The notes beneath the pieces were generated by a model. The model was not told the origin of the DNA. It worked only from the letters and a program-made list of their open reading frames with translations, and did not search any database. From Vandiemenella viatica (Eukaryota > Arthropoda > Insecta > Orthoptera > Morabidae), in NCBI GenBank assembly GCA_031002005.1, contig JARYHS010006964.1:6386001-6450000 (forward strand): a stretch of DNA of 64,000 bases. The letters are read 5' to 3'. The stretch's first letter is position 1, and every line of letters starts with the position of its first letter. The position numbers and the translations under genes are program-made. This document shows, piece after piece, positions 24,090-34,928 of the stretch.

Positions 24090-24185
24090 TGGATATTTTT
24101 CAAACCTACAAGAATCTCACATTGGGAATTGAACCCATTCATAGGAAGAATGCTGGACATAGTACATTAAGCTACAGTGGATTAT
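24090..24185 (-). repeat. tRNA-related fragment
   Basis: Read on the minus strand, 'gtagcttaatgtac' (A-box-like) is followed about 35 bases later by GGGTTCAATTCCC, a good B-box. The acceptor stem does not pair well, so a SINE head or tRNA pseudogene is likelier than a functional tRNA. Confidence 0.35.
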
Positions 24186-25672
24186 TTAGAGAAATAATAT
24201 TTCTTTACTAATAATTTCTTTCTCCTCCAACCCTAGAACTATCACCCTGCCCTCTAATATATTACTTGTTGATTTTTGTTTTGTGTCCTTTTTTTATGGA
24301 GAAATTGGAATTAATTTTGACACTTTCTGATAACAATTTATTTCGCCTAAAGTAAAAGTATTTTATTTTTCTGGCAGTGTATCCTTAGAGAAGGTTGGCT
24401 ACCATCCTGTAAAAGTTCTCCATGATATGTGTTGCTCTCATTAAGCATTCACTGCCATAGCTGTTGAACCACTGAAGGAGGGTCTGCAACTAGCAAACTA
24501 CTCTTTTGATTCTATTTCTATCTAAACTAATTAATATATATATAATTTTTTTGCTTTGTTCTTTTTGAATGAAACCAAATATTTGTATTGTATACAAAGA
24601 TGACATTTTCAACTGCATAGCATATGTTTTTTTAGCTCTTAAAAGTTTACCTTGGTAGGTATTTTGAAAAATGGCTTCATCATACATGTTGAAAACTATT
24701 GGAGACAGCATAATCCTCTCAAATTCCCTGTTAAGAGTAGCTATATTCAAGTAGTCTCCAAGTATGATCTGTAATGAATCATACTACTTCATATGTCAGT
24801 ATATTTATTCTCAAGGCCTAAACTTTTCAACCAATGAAGGTGGATATGTTGTTTAATATTCGCATAATGCCATTAGATTATCAATAAAGTACATGTAATA
24901 TTTATTTTTATATTGGGTCATTTCTGAAAAAAATCTATATACAAAATAAGTTATCTCAGTATTTCATTTTATAGTTAATTTTCTCATTTCTCTTTTTATC
25001 TTGTAAGTATGTTTATCCAACATCTAATATTAAGTAACATTCAGTCAAGATCTATATACTGATTATCTCTATTATTTAGGATGTTAAGCCACTTTAAAAA
25101 CAAATGATTATTTACTATTTGTGAAAGTAATGGTAGCAGGAAATTAACTCAAATTTGTATTGTGGTATTCACTATTTAATTTGATAGTAAAAGAACCGTG
25201 GATATGTAACCAAACATATTCCTCTGTAGACATGTCATCGTTCCATTGAGCAGTTAAAGAATTTTAACTAATTTGTTTCAGGCTTCTGTAGGAAACAAAA
25301 AATATGTTTTGCTAATATCTGTTTTATTTGTGTTGATATTATGTTAGTAAATTTGTAATTAGTTAATAATATTAGAGTTTAATGTAGGAGACATTGAAGC
25401 ATTTTTAAAGTTTTTCCTAAAATATAGATCTTGAGTTTTTACAAATAATCACAATTTTTGTCTATCAGGTCTCTTAAGTTTACAAACTTTTAGTGATTTT
25501 GTTTTATTAGCTCATTATTTAAACAGTATATGATTACATATAACAATGAGGTATATATTAAATGAATTTAGTAAACGATTTGTGAATCTGAAATCCTATA
25601 CATTGTTAATTAATATACTTTGAAAGTAAAAGTAGTTCACTACATATTAAAATACTAATTTTTTTATTTCTA
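24186..25672. other. Intronic AT-rich stretch
   Basis: No supported feature. A minus-strand open frame at 24490-24750 has no recognised motif. The end of the stretch holds the polypyrimidine tract and acceptor of exon c. Confidence 0.35.
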
Positions 25673-25673
25673 G

Positions 25674-26562
25674 GCATCATTGTTATTGCAAGAAAAGCTG
25701 TTACAGTTACAAGCAGACTCCTTCTAATGGTGAATTTCAAATTGATAGAATAAAGAAGGAGTCAGTCACTACCTACAGCTTTAGTAACAGGATTCATTTG
25801 AGCCAACTCTCAAATTTAGGTGAAGATTGTGAAAAATCTTTCACAAATCATTCTACTCTTAGACAGCACAAGAGGTTTCAGTCCATTGTATGTCCGTTTT
25901 TGTGTGACATTTGTGGAAAAGCGTTTATGCAGTCTAATCACCTTAAAGGTCATCAGCAGATTCATTCTAGAGACCACCCGTTTTCTTGTGATGTTTGTGA
26001 AAAAAAATTTAATCACCGTGGAAGCTTTGAAAGGCATCGGCGGATACATTCTGGAGAACGCCCGTACTCTTGTAATGTCTGTGGAAAATCATTTATAGAG
26101 TCTGCAAAACTTAAAGCACATCATCGGATTCATTTCCGTGAACGCTCGTTTTCGTGTGACTTTTGTGAAGAAGCGTTTACACACTCTAATAAGCTTAAAA
26201 GTCATCAGCGAATTCATTGTGGAGACCGCTCGTTTTCTTGTGATATTTGTGGAAAAATTTTTAATCACCGTGGAAGCTTTGAGAGGCATCAGCGAATACA
26301 TTCTGGAGAACGCCCGTATTCTTGTGACGTTTGTGGAAAATCATTTATAGAGTCTGCAAAACTTAAAATACATCATCGGACTCATTCTGGTGAACGTCCG
26401 TTTTCTTGTGACATTTGTGGAAAATTATTTACACAACTTGGAAGCCTTAAAACTCATGGGCGAATTCATTCTGGAGAACGCAAGTTTTCTTGTGATGTTT
26501 GTGGAAAATCGTTTATAGACTATGGTAACTTTAAGAGACATCAGCGTATTCATTCTGACTAA
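25674..26562 (+). CDS. C2H2 zinc-finger gene, last exon with eight fingers
   Basis: The exon starts after the acceptor tttttatttctag (AG at 25672-25673). Its first base completes the Arg codon left by exon b, and the frame is open to TAA at 26560-26562. After a basic leader and one degenerate finger (its first Cys is lost, ending HSTLRQHKR) come eight canonical C2H2 fingers, from FLCDICGKAF to FSCDVCGKSF. Each spans 84 bp with TGEKP-type linkers of the form HSGERPF/Y. Fingers 1-3 and 4-6 are near-duplicates as a three-finger block: NHRGSFERH and then IESAKLK occur in fingers 2-3 and again in 5-6. The product is inferred to be a nuclear DNA-binding regulator. Reading stops where the linker SGER has become SD-stop, and eroded fingers follow. 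Confidence 0.85.
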
Positions 26563-27205
26563 TGCCCATATCCTTGTGATATGTATGGAAAAATTATTTA
26601 CACAGTCGAAAAATCTTCAAAGTCATCACATGATTTATTATGGTAAATCACAATTTTCTTGTGATATTTGTGCAAAATCATTCTTAGTTCTTGAATCCTA
26701 AAAATCATCATTATATTAACTCATTGATTGCTTTTTCCTTGTGATATTTGCACCAAATGTGTTATTTGGTCATAGATCATAGAAAACATTTGATAGTTTA
26801 TTGAGGTAAAAGTTTGTTGTGTCCTAATGTCTGGTAAAACTGATTTATACACTCAGGTGATTTTAAAACTCTTCACTGGATTCATTAAGCTAAACACATG
26901 GCTTATTCTGATTTTTATTGAAAATTATTTATGCTTTTGCAGGTGTTTTAAAAGCAATCAGTGAATAAATTTGGGTTGTGGCCCAATTTAATGTGATATA
27001 TGTGTTAAATGTTTTATGTGAAAGATGTGAATCAACTCATTTAAGCAGAACGCAATGTATGTGAAATTTTTTCAAAAAGCTTTTATGATTTGATGCTCTT
27101 GAGGAGTATTATATCATTCATTTCGAAAAACTCCGTTTATCTATATAATCGGCGAAAAATCTTTTCTGTTTTGGTCATCTAAAAACGAATAAAATGAGAT
27201 TTAGA
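26563..27205 (+). pseudogene. Eroded zinc-finger modules in the 3' UTR
   Basis: Directly after the stop, about eight modules of roughly 84 bp still resemble finger codons. Examples are 'ccttgtgatatgtatggaaa' (26570), 'ttttcttgtgatatttgtgc' (26654), 'ccttgtgatatttgcacc' (26738), 'tgtctggtaaaactgattta' with 'ttttaaaactc' (26830-26870), and later pieces near 26910, 26990, 27060 and 27130. One-base indels and stops interrupt every module. They continue the spacing of the intact array, so the ancestral protein probably had about twice as many fingers. Confidence 0.7.
27188..27193 (+). terminator. Candidate polyadenylation signal, zinc-finger gene
   Basis: An AATAAA hexamer about 630 bp after the stop codon. 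Another lies near 26966. Which one is used cannot be told from sequence. Confidence 0.3.
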
Positions 27206-29984
27206 TGCCTTTTACAGTTTAGAAATCATTTAAAATTCTCCTTGTTATTGATAGTGGCTGTTTTTAAAATCAATCAAATATTCTGGCAGTTATATCGATA
27301 TGTTTTACTTGTGTCCTCTTACAGATCTATAGGGAAATTGTTAGGTTATACATCTTTAAAGGAATAAGAGGTATGGTTCATTTTATTTTTATCTTTTGTA
27401 TTAATGTTCTATCCCTTAACCTTTTGTCTGAATGAGTGTAATAATTGAGTTAATAGTTGTTTACATGCCAGTTATTTTGAGAGAATCATGCAGTATTGTT
27501 AATTAATATGAATTTGTTTCTGGCATCCTCTAGAATTTTCTGTTATAAAAGGTTATGAATTTATGGTGTGTAAAATCTGTCTACTTCTAATGTAAGACTT
27601 ATTTCAGTACATTTTAATTGTCATAGGATGAGAAAAGTTTCTAAGTCAGAAAGTTGTGTCAGTAGTATTATTTCAAAGATTTGTTGCTATAGCAGTTCTT
27701 GCACAGAATGATTATTAGTGAGTTTTCACACTATTTGTTTAAATTTTGTATGAGCTGAATCTAAAGTGGTTTAAGTTTTTGTTGTCAACTATGTAGCTAA
27801 TTTTTAATGTTCTGGCAGATATCTTTTATTTTGGGCAGTTCTCAGTTGGATCCAGTAGTAACATAATATTTTTTAGGATCTATAATGTGCTGTCAATGTC
27901 TGAGATCTTTTTATTGGGTTTTAGTTTTTTTATTGTATTTATTTTTATTATAGAATAATAATCAAAAGATACTTTATAACTATGGGTCTTAACTATTATT
28001 GATTCTTTTTTACATTTTTGCTTTAATATTTACAAATTGTAAATTGTTGTTATTTCAAATTAATATTGGAATCACCAATTTGTATTTCAATTCTTGTAAG
28101 TCTAAATGGATAGTGTAAACTTTGAGTATATTTTATACTAATTGGTTGTTACAGTATTTTCTTAACTATAAGGATTTAAATGTTCAATATGAATGTTATC
28201 TATAACATCTATGCGAAAACTTTTTTTGCAAATTTTAGTCACAACAGTACTTTAATTACCTTATTGCTAATAATTGTTTGCTGTGCATTCAATATGCTGT
28301 GAGGCAATCATGATATTTTTCATTGATAGGGAGAGCAAATATTGATTTGACTGCTCAAGTAATTATGGACTTGTTGGTAGAAAAGTATTATTAATATAAT
28401 TTACATTTGTTAGCAATAATTCTTGTTATATCTACTGTTTTGTTGGTGAATATTCTACAAGGCTTTTAGGAATGTATTATCACACACTGTCATGATAAAT
28501 ATAATTTCACTGCAAACAATTAATCTGTACTGCAATTATAAGTATAATCTGGTCTAAGTATGGTCAGAATTATTAAGTACTTTAGTGTCATATTTCATAA
28601 ATCTACTGCTGGATTTGTTTGTGCAAGTTAATCATTGCTTCAAAAGTATAGAATAGTATACAGACATGACCTCGTGAAGCATCCCATTTTAATTAAAAAT
28701 TCTCTCCTGGTATGTATGAAATTGTAGTTTTAATGACAGAATTATCATTATAGATATTTTATTCATCATTAATGGAATCATATCTTTAATGTTATATTTT
28801 TAAAATTATGTTTGACAGTTGCTAAATGTATACATTAATTCAGAGTAGCAGTTATCACCATAGTTATTGATTACATCACTGTTTCATATATAATTTTTTA
28901 AATATTCTGGTAATAAAGTATTAAATATCAATACGCCGTTATTTATCTTTTTCTAGTGTGATGATGGAGGTGTTACCTGCTTTCATTAATTTTTCAAGTG
29001 ATTCATACTTATCTATATTCCTTCACGTTTCAGTTTTACATAGTAAATAACAAAAGCACCTTTATTGCATCTAAAATTTTCTGAGAATTTCATTGTGAAA
29101 ATCAGGTTGCACCTTAGATCCTCATTTCTTTCGTCTCTTAACAGTAGTCATCTCAAGCTTCTTTACAACGATGCCAGCGATTTCTATTTTTGAAATCGCT
29201 CCTGAAATTCCACTGGCTATAGGTGTTTAAGAGCTGCAGTATTTCCCGTCAGATCTCTTCCAAAGAGCCAGGTCCTGTGTCCATTAGTGCATCTGCAACC
29301 CGTTTTGGTTACAGTAGTTGGAAGATTGTTGGGTTGTGCATTCTTCCTCCTCTCCCAACTCTCCTGCAAGTTTTGATCAGCTAAAAAGCTTGAGTGTGCT
29401 CCAGAATGAAAAGTCATGTTTTTCATAAAGTTGTTGAATCCTGTTTCTTGAGTAATCTTCAAATAGGATCGAAATTTTGAGTTCATCTTTTCATTGACCA
29501 TTTTTTTCTATTGGAAGAACTTGAAAAAGAGTTTGAAAGGATTTTTTTGTTAGGATATCCATGGAACTTTTCAACAGCCATCTAAGATATTACCTCCAAA
29601 AAAAAGAAAAAAAACAGTTGGAGATGTATCTCAGTGGATAAAATACTAGTGATTACTTTGAGGTAGGATGTTTTTGTAATTATTAGAATCTGCAAAAGTA
29701 TTACTATTTAAGTATAAAATATTTGATGTGTAGCAGAAATATATGGGAACATTAATGAAGAAAGAAGAAAACGTGAGCTATGAATCGCAAAATCATTTAG
29801 ATATACTCAATATGAAACAAAAGGATTTATTTTGTGAGATATTCGAATAAAATCAGACAAACAATAGTAAGTAAATATTTTTTTCCATGATGTGTTGATG
29901 CCAATCAGATAACCCATGCTGGTAATGATAAATATTCAAAGGAACTTAATTTTATCCATAATTCACTGTATTGACGTGACTTTA
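27206..29984. other. AT-rich intergenic stretch
   Basis: No convincing gene or element end. A minus-strand open frame at 29217-29501 has a Cys/His-containing tail (CRCTNGHRTWLFGRD) that might be the end of a LINE protein. This is too weak to call. Confidence 0.35.
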
Positions 29985-30616
29985 TTAATCAGACAAAATG
30001 TAGAATCAAATACAGCCTTCAGTCATTAGAATACAAATTTTATTTTAATACACAATGCATTTCGGATTCTGTGGATTCATCTTCTGGTTTCTACGGTATT
30101 TACATTGACTTTAAATTTTCCTTAAGCTAGATTCATGCCTAGTAAAGTTTGTTCCTGTGCTGAAAAATGATTTCAAGTAAGTGTCGTTTCATCATGAGAG
30201 TAAAGAGTAAATATGAAAACATTGTGGCAAAATTATCAGAATTGACGAGATGGTAAATAATCAGTTCTCGTACATTGTAGAACAATCACGACATCATGTC
30301 TAGTATAGCGCTCCTCAATGTACATGAAACTGATTATTCAGCATCTCGTCAATTCTGGTAAGTTCGCCACATTGTTTTCGAATTTACTCCTTTCTCTCAT
30401 GATGAAACGTGTTCAATACTCTTACTTTAAATCTTTTTTCAGCACAGGAACAAATTTTACTAGGCACGAATCTCCCTTAAGGAAAATTTAAAACCAGTGT
30501 AAACACCATAGACACCTGAAGATGGATCCACAGGATCCGAATTGCATTGTGTAATACAAAAAATTGTGTTATTGTGACTGCAGGCTGTTTTTCATTCCAC
30601 CTTTTGTCTGATTCAG
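29985..30616. mobile_element. Large foldback (inverted-repeat) element
   Basis: The left arm (29985 to about 30278) and right arm (about 30320 to 30616) are diverged reverse complements. Paired blocks include TTAATCAGACAAAATGTAGA with its partner near 30610, 'cacaatgcatttcggattc' with its partner near 30535, 'tttgttcctgtgctgaaaaa' with its partner near 30445, and 'cagaattgacgagatg' with its partner near 30345. A loop of about 40 bp separates the arms. No coding sequence. Confidence 0.75.
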
Positions 30617-30719
30617 AAGGAATTCAATTTCAGATTGTTCAACAGGTGACAGCGTCGTCATCAGATAGAGTGACGATGTCTCTGCTGAATTACCACTCCT
30701 TTTGATAAAGAACCACTCA

Positions 30720-30930
30720 TGTGTGGAGAAGTTCCATATTTTTCTCAATACTAAAACTCGACATCATGAAAGCTGTATGTGTGCTGCACAACTTCATTAG
30801 AAAAGAAATGTTCAAACAACTAGAAATTACAATGATTATCAAGATTAATTTGGTCCTCTCAGTCAATTCAGTGAATGTCATAGCTCACATTGATAACACA
30901 TCAATAGCCAACAGCTACAACACTATTTAA
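30720..30930 (+). pseudogene. PIF/Harbinger-type transposase C-terminal remnant
   Basis: The translation FSILKLDIMKAVCVLHNFIR resembles the conserved 'KAC.VLHNF.R' region near the end of DDE_4 (PIF/Harbinger) transposases. Only this short piece is recognisable. It could be an eroded autonomous element. Confidence 0.4.
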
Positions 30931-31300
30931 CTCAATATTGCCTAATGTGACACTATCTTAATAACTGAAAAATTGTCTGAACAACAGTGAATTATTTTTT
31001 TTTTTTTTAAATCGGTACTAACTCATACATTTTCAGCTATGATAAGAATAACCTTACCTAACTGAAACTGTTGATACATATAAATTATTAAATTACCTGC
31101 ATATCTCAATGTGTCGCTTTCATGGTTTGAAAAAATATTTAGTGGTGGTAAGGAAGATTATCTGCTGTTGCCAAATATCGCAAAGTATTGATGTACATAT
31201 CACTCAAATCACCAATTTTAACTGCAACTCTCATGCTTTATACAAAACAATCATGTTTGAATAACCTGACATGCTGTAGTTACACTGTATTTAAAAACTG
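30931..31300. other. Non-coding stretch
   Basis: AT-rich, with a T run at 30991-31008. Nothing else seen. Confidence 0.4.
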
Positions 31301-31990
31301 AAGCATACAGTACGGGAGGAGGAAACAAAATGAATCTTCATGGGTTGAGAAGGTATGTGGTGTTTCAGTGATTACAAGATCGAGTTAAATTTACAGAGTA
31401 ATTGGCGATATGAGCCCAACCATCAGTATGTCATTGCACCCCTAGCTTTGATCTATGCACTAATTTGGTGAAGGAGGGTGTAATAAAGTCGTTGTATCCT
31501 CTCTGAGGGCAGCTAGCCCATAACTGTTGTAACTGTTCCTTTACATCCTGGATACTGGCACTGGGATGGAGTTGACTTCAGAGCTGCTGCCACACATATG
31601 CTATCACTTAAAGATCTTAGGACCTACTGGGAGCGCGAGTTCCTCAGCATCACACAGAAAGTACTTCTCAGTGACGGATGCCGTAAGGGGACGAGCATTG
31701 TCGTATGGAAAAATGATGGAGCCTGTCCGTGTCGTACCGTTTTACCGTCAGGGTTCCCTCAATCACTGTCAAACATAACATGAAGTCATACTAGATGACT
31801 TCTTTAACCGTGAAGCCCGGAGTAACTCCTTTGCACCTCTTCAAAGCATTGGAAAGATAAGACCTTCCGGCAGGTCGCCGCATTACTCGTAGTCGATGCT
31901 CAAATCAGACAGTGCAGAATTAAAATGTTCTTGGTGCATAATTCAGCGATACATCCTTACGATGGTAAGACGCTATCAATTTGTGCTTTG
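31300..31990 (-). pseudogene. Tc1-like transposon remnant
   Basis: Minus-strand translation near 31575-31470 gives IQDVKEQLQQLWASCPQRGY, which fits the C-terminal tail of Tc1-like transposases. Upstream nucleotide phrases ('ctggatactggcactggg', 'ttcctcagcatcacacag', 'gacgagcattgtcgtatgg') resemble the antisense of a Tc1 transposase catalytic region. The frame is destroyed and the ends were not located. Confidence 0.45.
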
Positions 31991-32649
31991 ACGGCGGGTA
32001 TGACTGCCCCCCCGTACCTTCGCAGTCTAACATTGGGCAAATGCCACATCTGAGTGCCTTAATTAAACTACAATTTAATGTTAAGTAAAAAGTAGAAATT
32101 ATAAATTCTGTATTGCTGACTAATTTAGATTCTTAAATTTTACTGCATCCACTTAATGCTTTCCATGTTTTGCCTTGTCTATAAAAGACGGAAATAAGTT
32201 ATATAGTTTGAGACAATTGCGTGCGTTCCTGAGCACTTGAGTGTATTTTAAAGCGCAAGCAGATGCCAATATCTGCTAAATTAGATAGAAATAATTAGCG
32301 TCACTGACTCGCTGAGTAAAGGAGGAACTGAAAGATAGGAAGCGAAGTCTTGAGATAGGATCTAACAGTTCAAAGAAACCAAATTGTAGCTAATGATTTA
32401 TAATTAAAAATGATTTATTGTCTGCATTATAGCACAGACTGCTATTGTGGTACTATTGCCAGCGATCAAGCTGGTGGGTGATTCTACCAACTTGTGATGT
32501 GCTGTAACAACAACCATCTTGAATCTAGTATCACACCATTAAAATATACTCTGAACAAAGCTACTATGTGCAGTTGATACAACATTTCACAGTAGAAGAT
32601 GTCTTTATAACGAAATATCAGAATAGTGATATTTACGACAAGTAAAAAC
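31991..32649. other. Non-coding stretch
   Basis: No supported feature. The left boundary of the Penelope-like element lies near 32650. Confidence 0.35.
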
Positions 32650-34142
32650 ATATAGTGGCTAAATACTTCAAAGATATTCTCAACCCATTGATAGGGAAGG
32701 CTCATCGCAGTATTCGAAATTACAGTGAGTTTGTGGAAATCTTAGAAAACATGAAGTTAGATCCTGGTGATTTAATGGTGAGCTTCGATGTGGTCTCTCT
32801 TTTTACTCGTGTTCCCTTTGTCGACTCCTTAGATCTGTTAAGGAGGTATTTTGATCAAAAAATGATTGATATTTTCCACCATGTGTTGACAACCACTTGT
32901 TTTAAGTTTGAAAGAAAATATTACGAACAAGTGGACGGTGTAGCAATGGGTTCGCCGTTGTCTCCTGTCATTGCTGATTTCTTCATGGAATTTTTTGAAG
33001 AAGAGGCACTAAACCAAGCACCACTATAGCCGAAGTGTTTTTATAGGTATGTCGATGACACCTTTGTGATTTGGCCCCATGGCAGAAACAGTCTTGACCA
33101 ATTCCTTGCGCATCTCAATTCAATCCATGAAAATATTCAGTTCACAATGGAATTGGAGGAGGACGGTTGCCAGCCGTTTCTTGATGTGCTTGTTATTAAA
33201 TGTGCCGATGGTTCGCTGGGGCACACTGTGTATCGGAAGCCTACTCATACCGACTTATATTTAAATGCCAACAGCTGTCATCATCCGGCACAACGAAACT
33301 CTGTATTAACTACCTTGGTACACAGAGCACAAAGGATTTGTGACAAACATAGCCTGGCTGGTGAATTGGACTATCTCTGGAAAACGTTTTTAAATAATGG
33401 TTATAATCAGGGACAGATTACTCGTGCAGTTAAACAGAAGGAAAATCGACGGAGAGATCAGAGTGATACCAAGGGCCTTGCGTTTCTGCCGTTTGTGGGT
33501 GCCCTAAGTTTCAAAATAGGTAGACTGCTATCACAACACGGAGTCAAGACAATTTATAGACCACCCACTAAAATTAGTAACTTGGTCGGCAGCGTTAAAG
33601 ATGACCTAGGTTTACGAACCCCTGGTGTATATTATATACCATGTGAATGTGGCCGCGGCTACATTGGACAGACGCAGCGATGCATTGTGCAGCGATGTGT
33701 AGAGCACGCCAGAAATGTTCGTCTTAGGGCAAGAAGAAAAATCTGCGGTGGCCGAACATAGTGTGCAAGAGGGTCACACTTTTGAATTTGAAAAAAACAA
33801 CCATTTTAGCCCGGGTCAAAGATTTTTGGGCCAGCGTTATTACAGAGGCTGTAGAAATAAGATTAACTGATTTATTAGTCAACAGGGACACTGGTTATCA
33901 ACTCAGTGCGGCCTGGAACCCGGCGAATTAAAATGCTGAAACAGTTTCGCGCCGGTAACGAGCAGAAGAGCGGATGACGTAATCGCGTTGTGTTGGTTTT
34001 TGTCTTCCACCGTTTCCGTAGCAGCGGCTGAATAAACAAACAGTTAATCATTGACATTTGGTTGAGAATGAAGGCAGAGATGGACGCCTTCGAAACGTCC
34101 CGCAAATGTGACATCTTAACACGGCTGGAAGCCCGAGAAAAA
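32650..34142 (+). mobile_element. Penelope-like retroelement, 5'-truncated
   Basis: The element carries reverse transcriptase and a GIY-YIG endonuclease in the Penelope order. Recognisable homology starts abruptly near 32650, inside the polymerase, so the copy is 5'-truncated, as is common. The 3' end carries 'gacgccttcgaaacgtc' and 'ggctggaagcccgagaa', repeated in inverted orientation at 63558-63650. That fixes its 3' boundary near 34142, next to the THAP gene. Confidence 0.85.
32655..33910 (+). pseudogene. Penelope-like RT plus GIY-YIG protein, two lesions
   Basis: The frame reads from ILNPLIGKAHRSIRN through DLMVSFDVVSLFT and VAMGSPLSPVIADFF. It meets one in-frame TAG at 33027-33029, then continues in the same frame through the catalytic box YVDD (33048-33059) and a long polymerase thumb region. 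The endonuclease starts at GVYYIPCECGRGYIGQTQR (about 33619-33675), with the GIY-YIG pair written GVY...YIG and the Penelope-type CxC between. A frameshift near 33735 diverts the C-terminus; its true continuation (SAVAEHSVQEGHTFEF) is readable in another frame to about 33910. Apart from these lesions and the missing N-terminus the copy is well preserved. Confidence 0.85.
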
Positions 34143-34147
34143 TATAT

Positions 34148-34456
34148 TCAATATTCAACGCCGTGAAAAATTACGATCCTACAATGCTTCTTATTGTATT
34201 CCTCTGCACGTTTTTCACTTTCCAAAATTGCATTTTGAAGAGCATCAGCTTCCAATCTCTCTCTTCTGTCTTGTGGGGCCTCTCTTCTTGAAGTATTAGA
34301 AGATAGATAATTTGGACAATTAGGAAGGAGTTCAGGAAGTGCATCCTCTTTTAATCGGTGTCTTGTCAAAGGCACAGTTATTGTCTTTCCAGCTTTCCAA
34401 TCCACACAGGATGATGACATGAGTATGTCACTCTCTTTGAAATGTTTTCTGCAAAT
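34148..34456 (-). CDS. THAP-domain gene, exon 2
   Basis: The exon begins after the acceptor tttttttcag (minus strand; CAG at 34459-34457). It reads ICRKHFKESDILMSSS, supplying the third Cys and the His of the THAP C2CH zinc site. It continues with TVPLTRHRLKEDALPELLP, equivalent to the AVPTIF box that closes a THAP domain. A charged, Glu/Arg-rich and probably coiled-coil segment follows, and the exon ends in HGVEY-stop at 34150-34148. The stop is only about 6-8 bases from the Penelope-like 3' end, so the original protein may have been longer. It may be a host gene or the 5' part of a P-element-like transposon; THAP domains occur in both. Confidence 0.75.
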   Translation of the reverse strand: MCRKHFKESDILMSSSCVDWKAGKTITVPLTRHRLKEDALPELLPNCPNYLSSNTSRREAPQDRRERLEADALQNAILESEKRAEEYNKKHCRIVIFHGVEY

Positions 34457-34757
34457 CTGAAAAAAATGTCAGAAATTAAGGTTTTTGTCTTACATGTGTA
34501 CAAATAGTAAGTTATGTATATATGTTAGTTTACAAACCACATTTACAACATTCGTTGGCAAAAGTTATGCTATTATTATTAACAGCAATACATAACCTTA
34601 AGCTATGCCTAATTGTTCAGAATTAATTTAGCCTACTGGTTTTAATATGTAATAATTCTATAATTGTGTAGTAGGGCCTAGGCTTAACTTAAATATTATA
34701 ATATTTTACATCTGTCTCATAAATTAGATCTTATAAAAAACACACAGGTTTACTTAC

Positions 34758-34910
34758 CACTGAATTAACAGTTGGAGTGAAGTTATCTCTGTGAATTGCT
34801 GTAAGCCATTTACTTCTTCTGGATTCGTCCCTAGGAAACTTAAAAACTTGGATAATTTCGCCATGTTTATAATTACTAGTGCATCTAGGAACACAGCACT
34901 TATTAGGCAT
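34758..34910 (-). CDS. THAP-domain gene, exon 1
   Basis: From MPNKCCVPRC (ATG at 34910) the exon encodes 51 residues: the first zinc-binding cysteines, the conserved Pro in FKFPRD and the conserved Trp in SKWLTAI. It ends at NSV with a strong donor, GTG|GTAAGTA (intron from 34757). Joining in phase 0 to exon 2 gives a complete THAP fold and a 153-residue protein. The ATG at 34910 is chosen because family members start just before the first Cys; a possible upstream in-frame start at 34928 would add six residues. THAP domains bind DNA in a zinc-dependent way. Confidence 0.8.
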
Positions 34911-34928
34911 CTTATCTTGATATAACAA

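Noticed and set aside
24090..24185. Functional tRNA gene
   Set aside because: A- and B-box-like motifs exist, but the acceptor and anticodon stems do not pair convincingly.
25816..26350. Alternative-frame open frames over the zinc-finger array
   Set aside because: They are shadows of the repetitive 84-bp finger units.
29217..29501. LINE protein C-terminus with a Cys/His knuckle
   Set aside because: Only a faint CRCTNGHRTW-type tail; too weak to call without a profile search.
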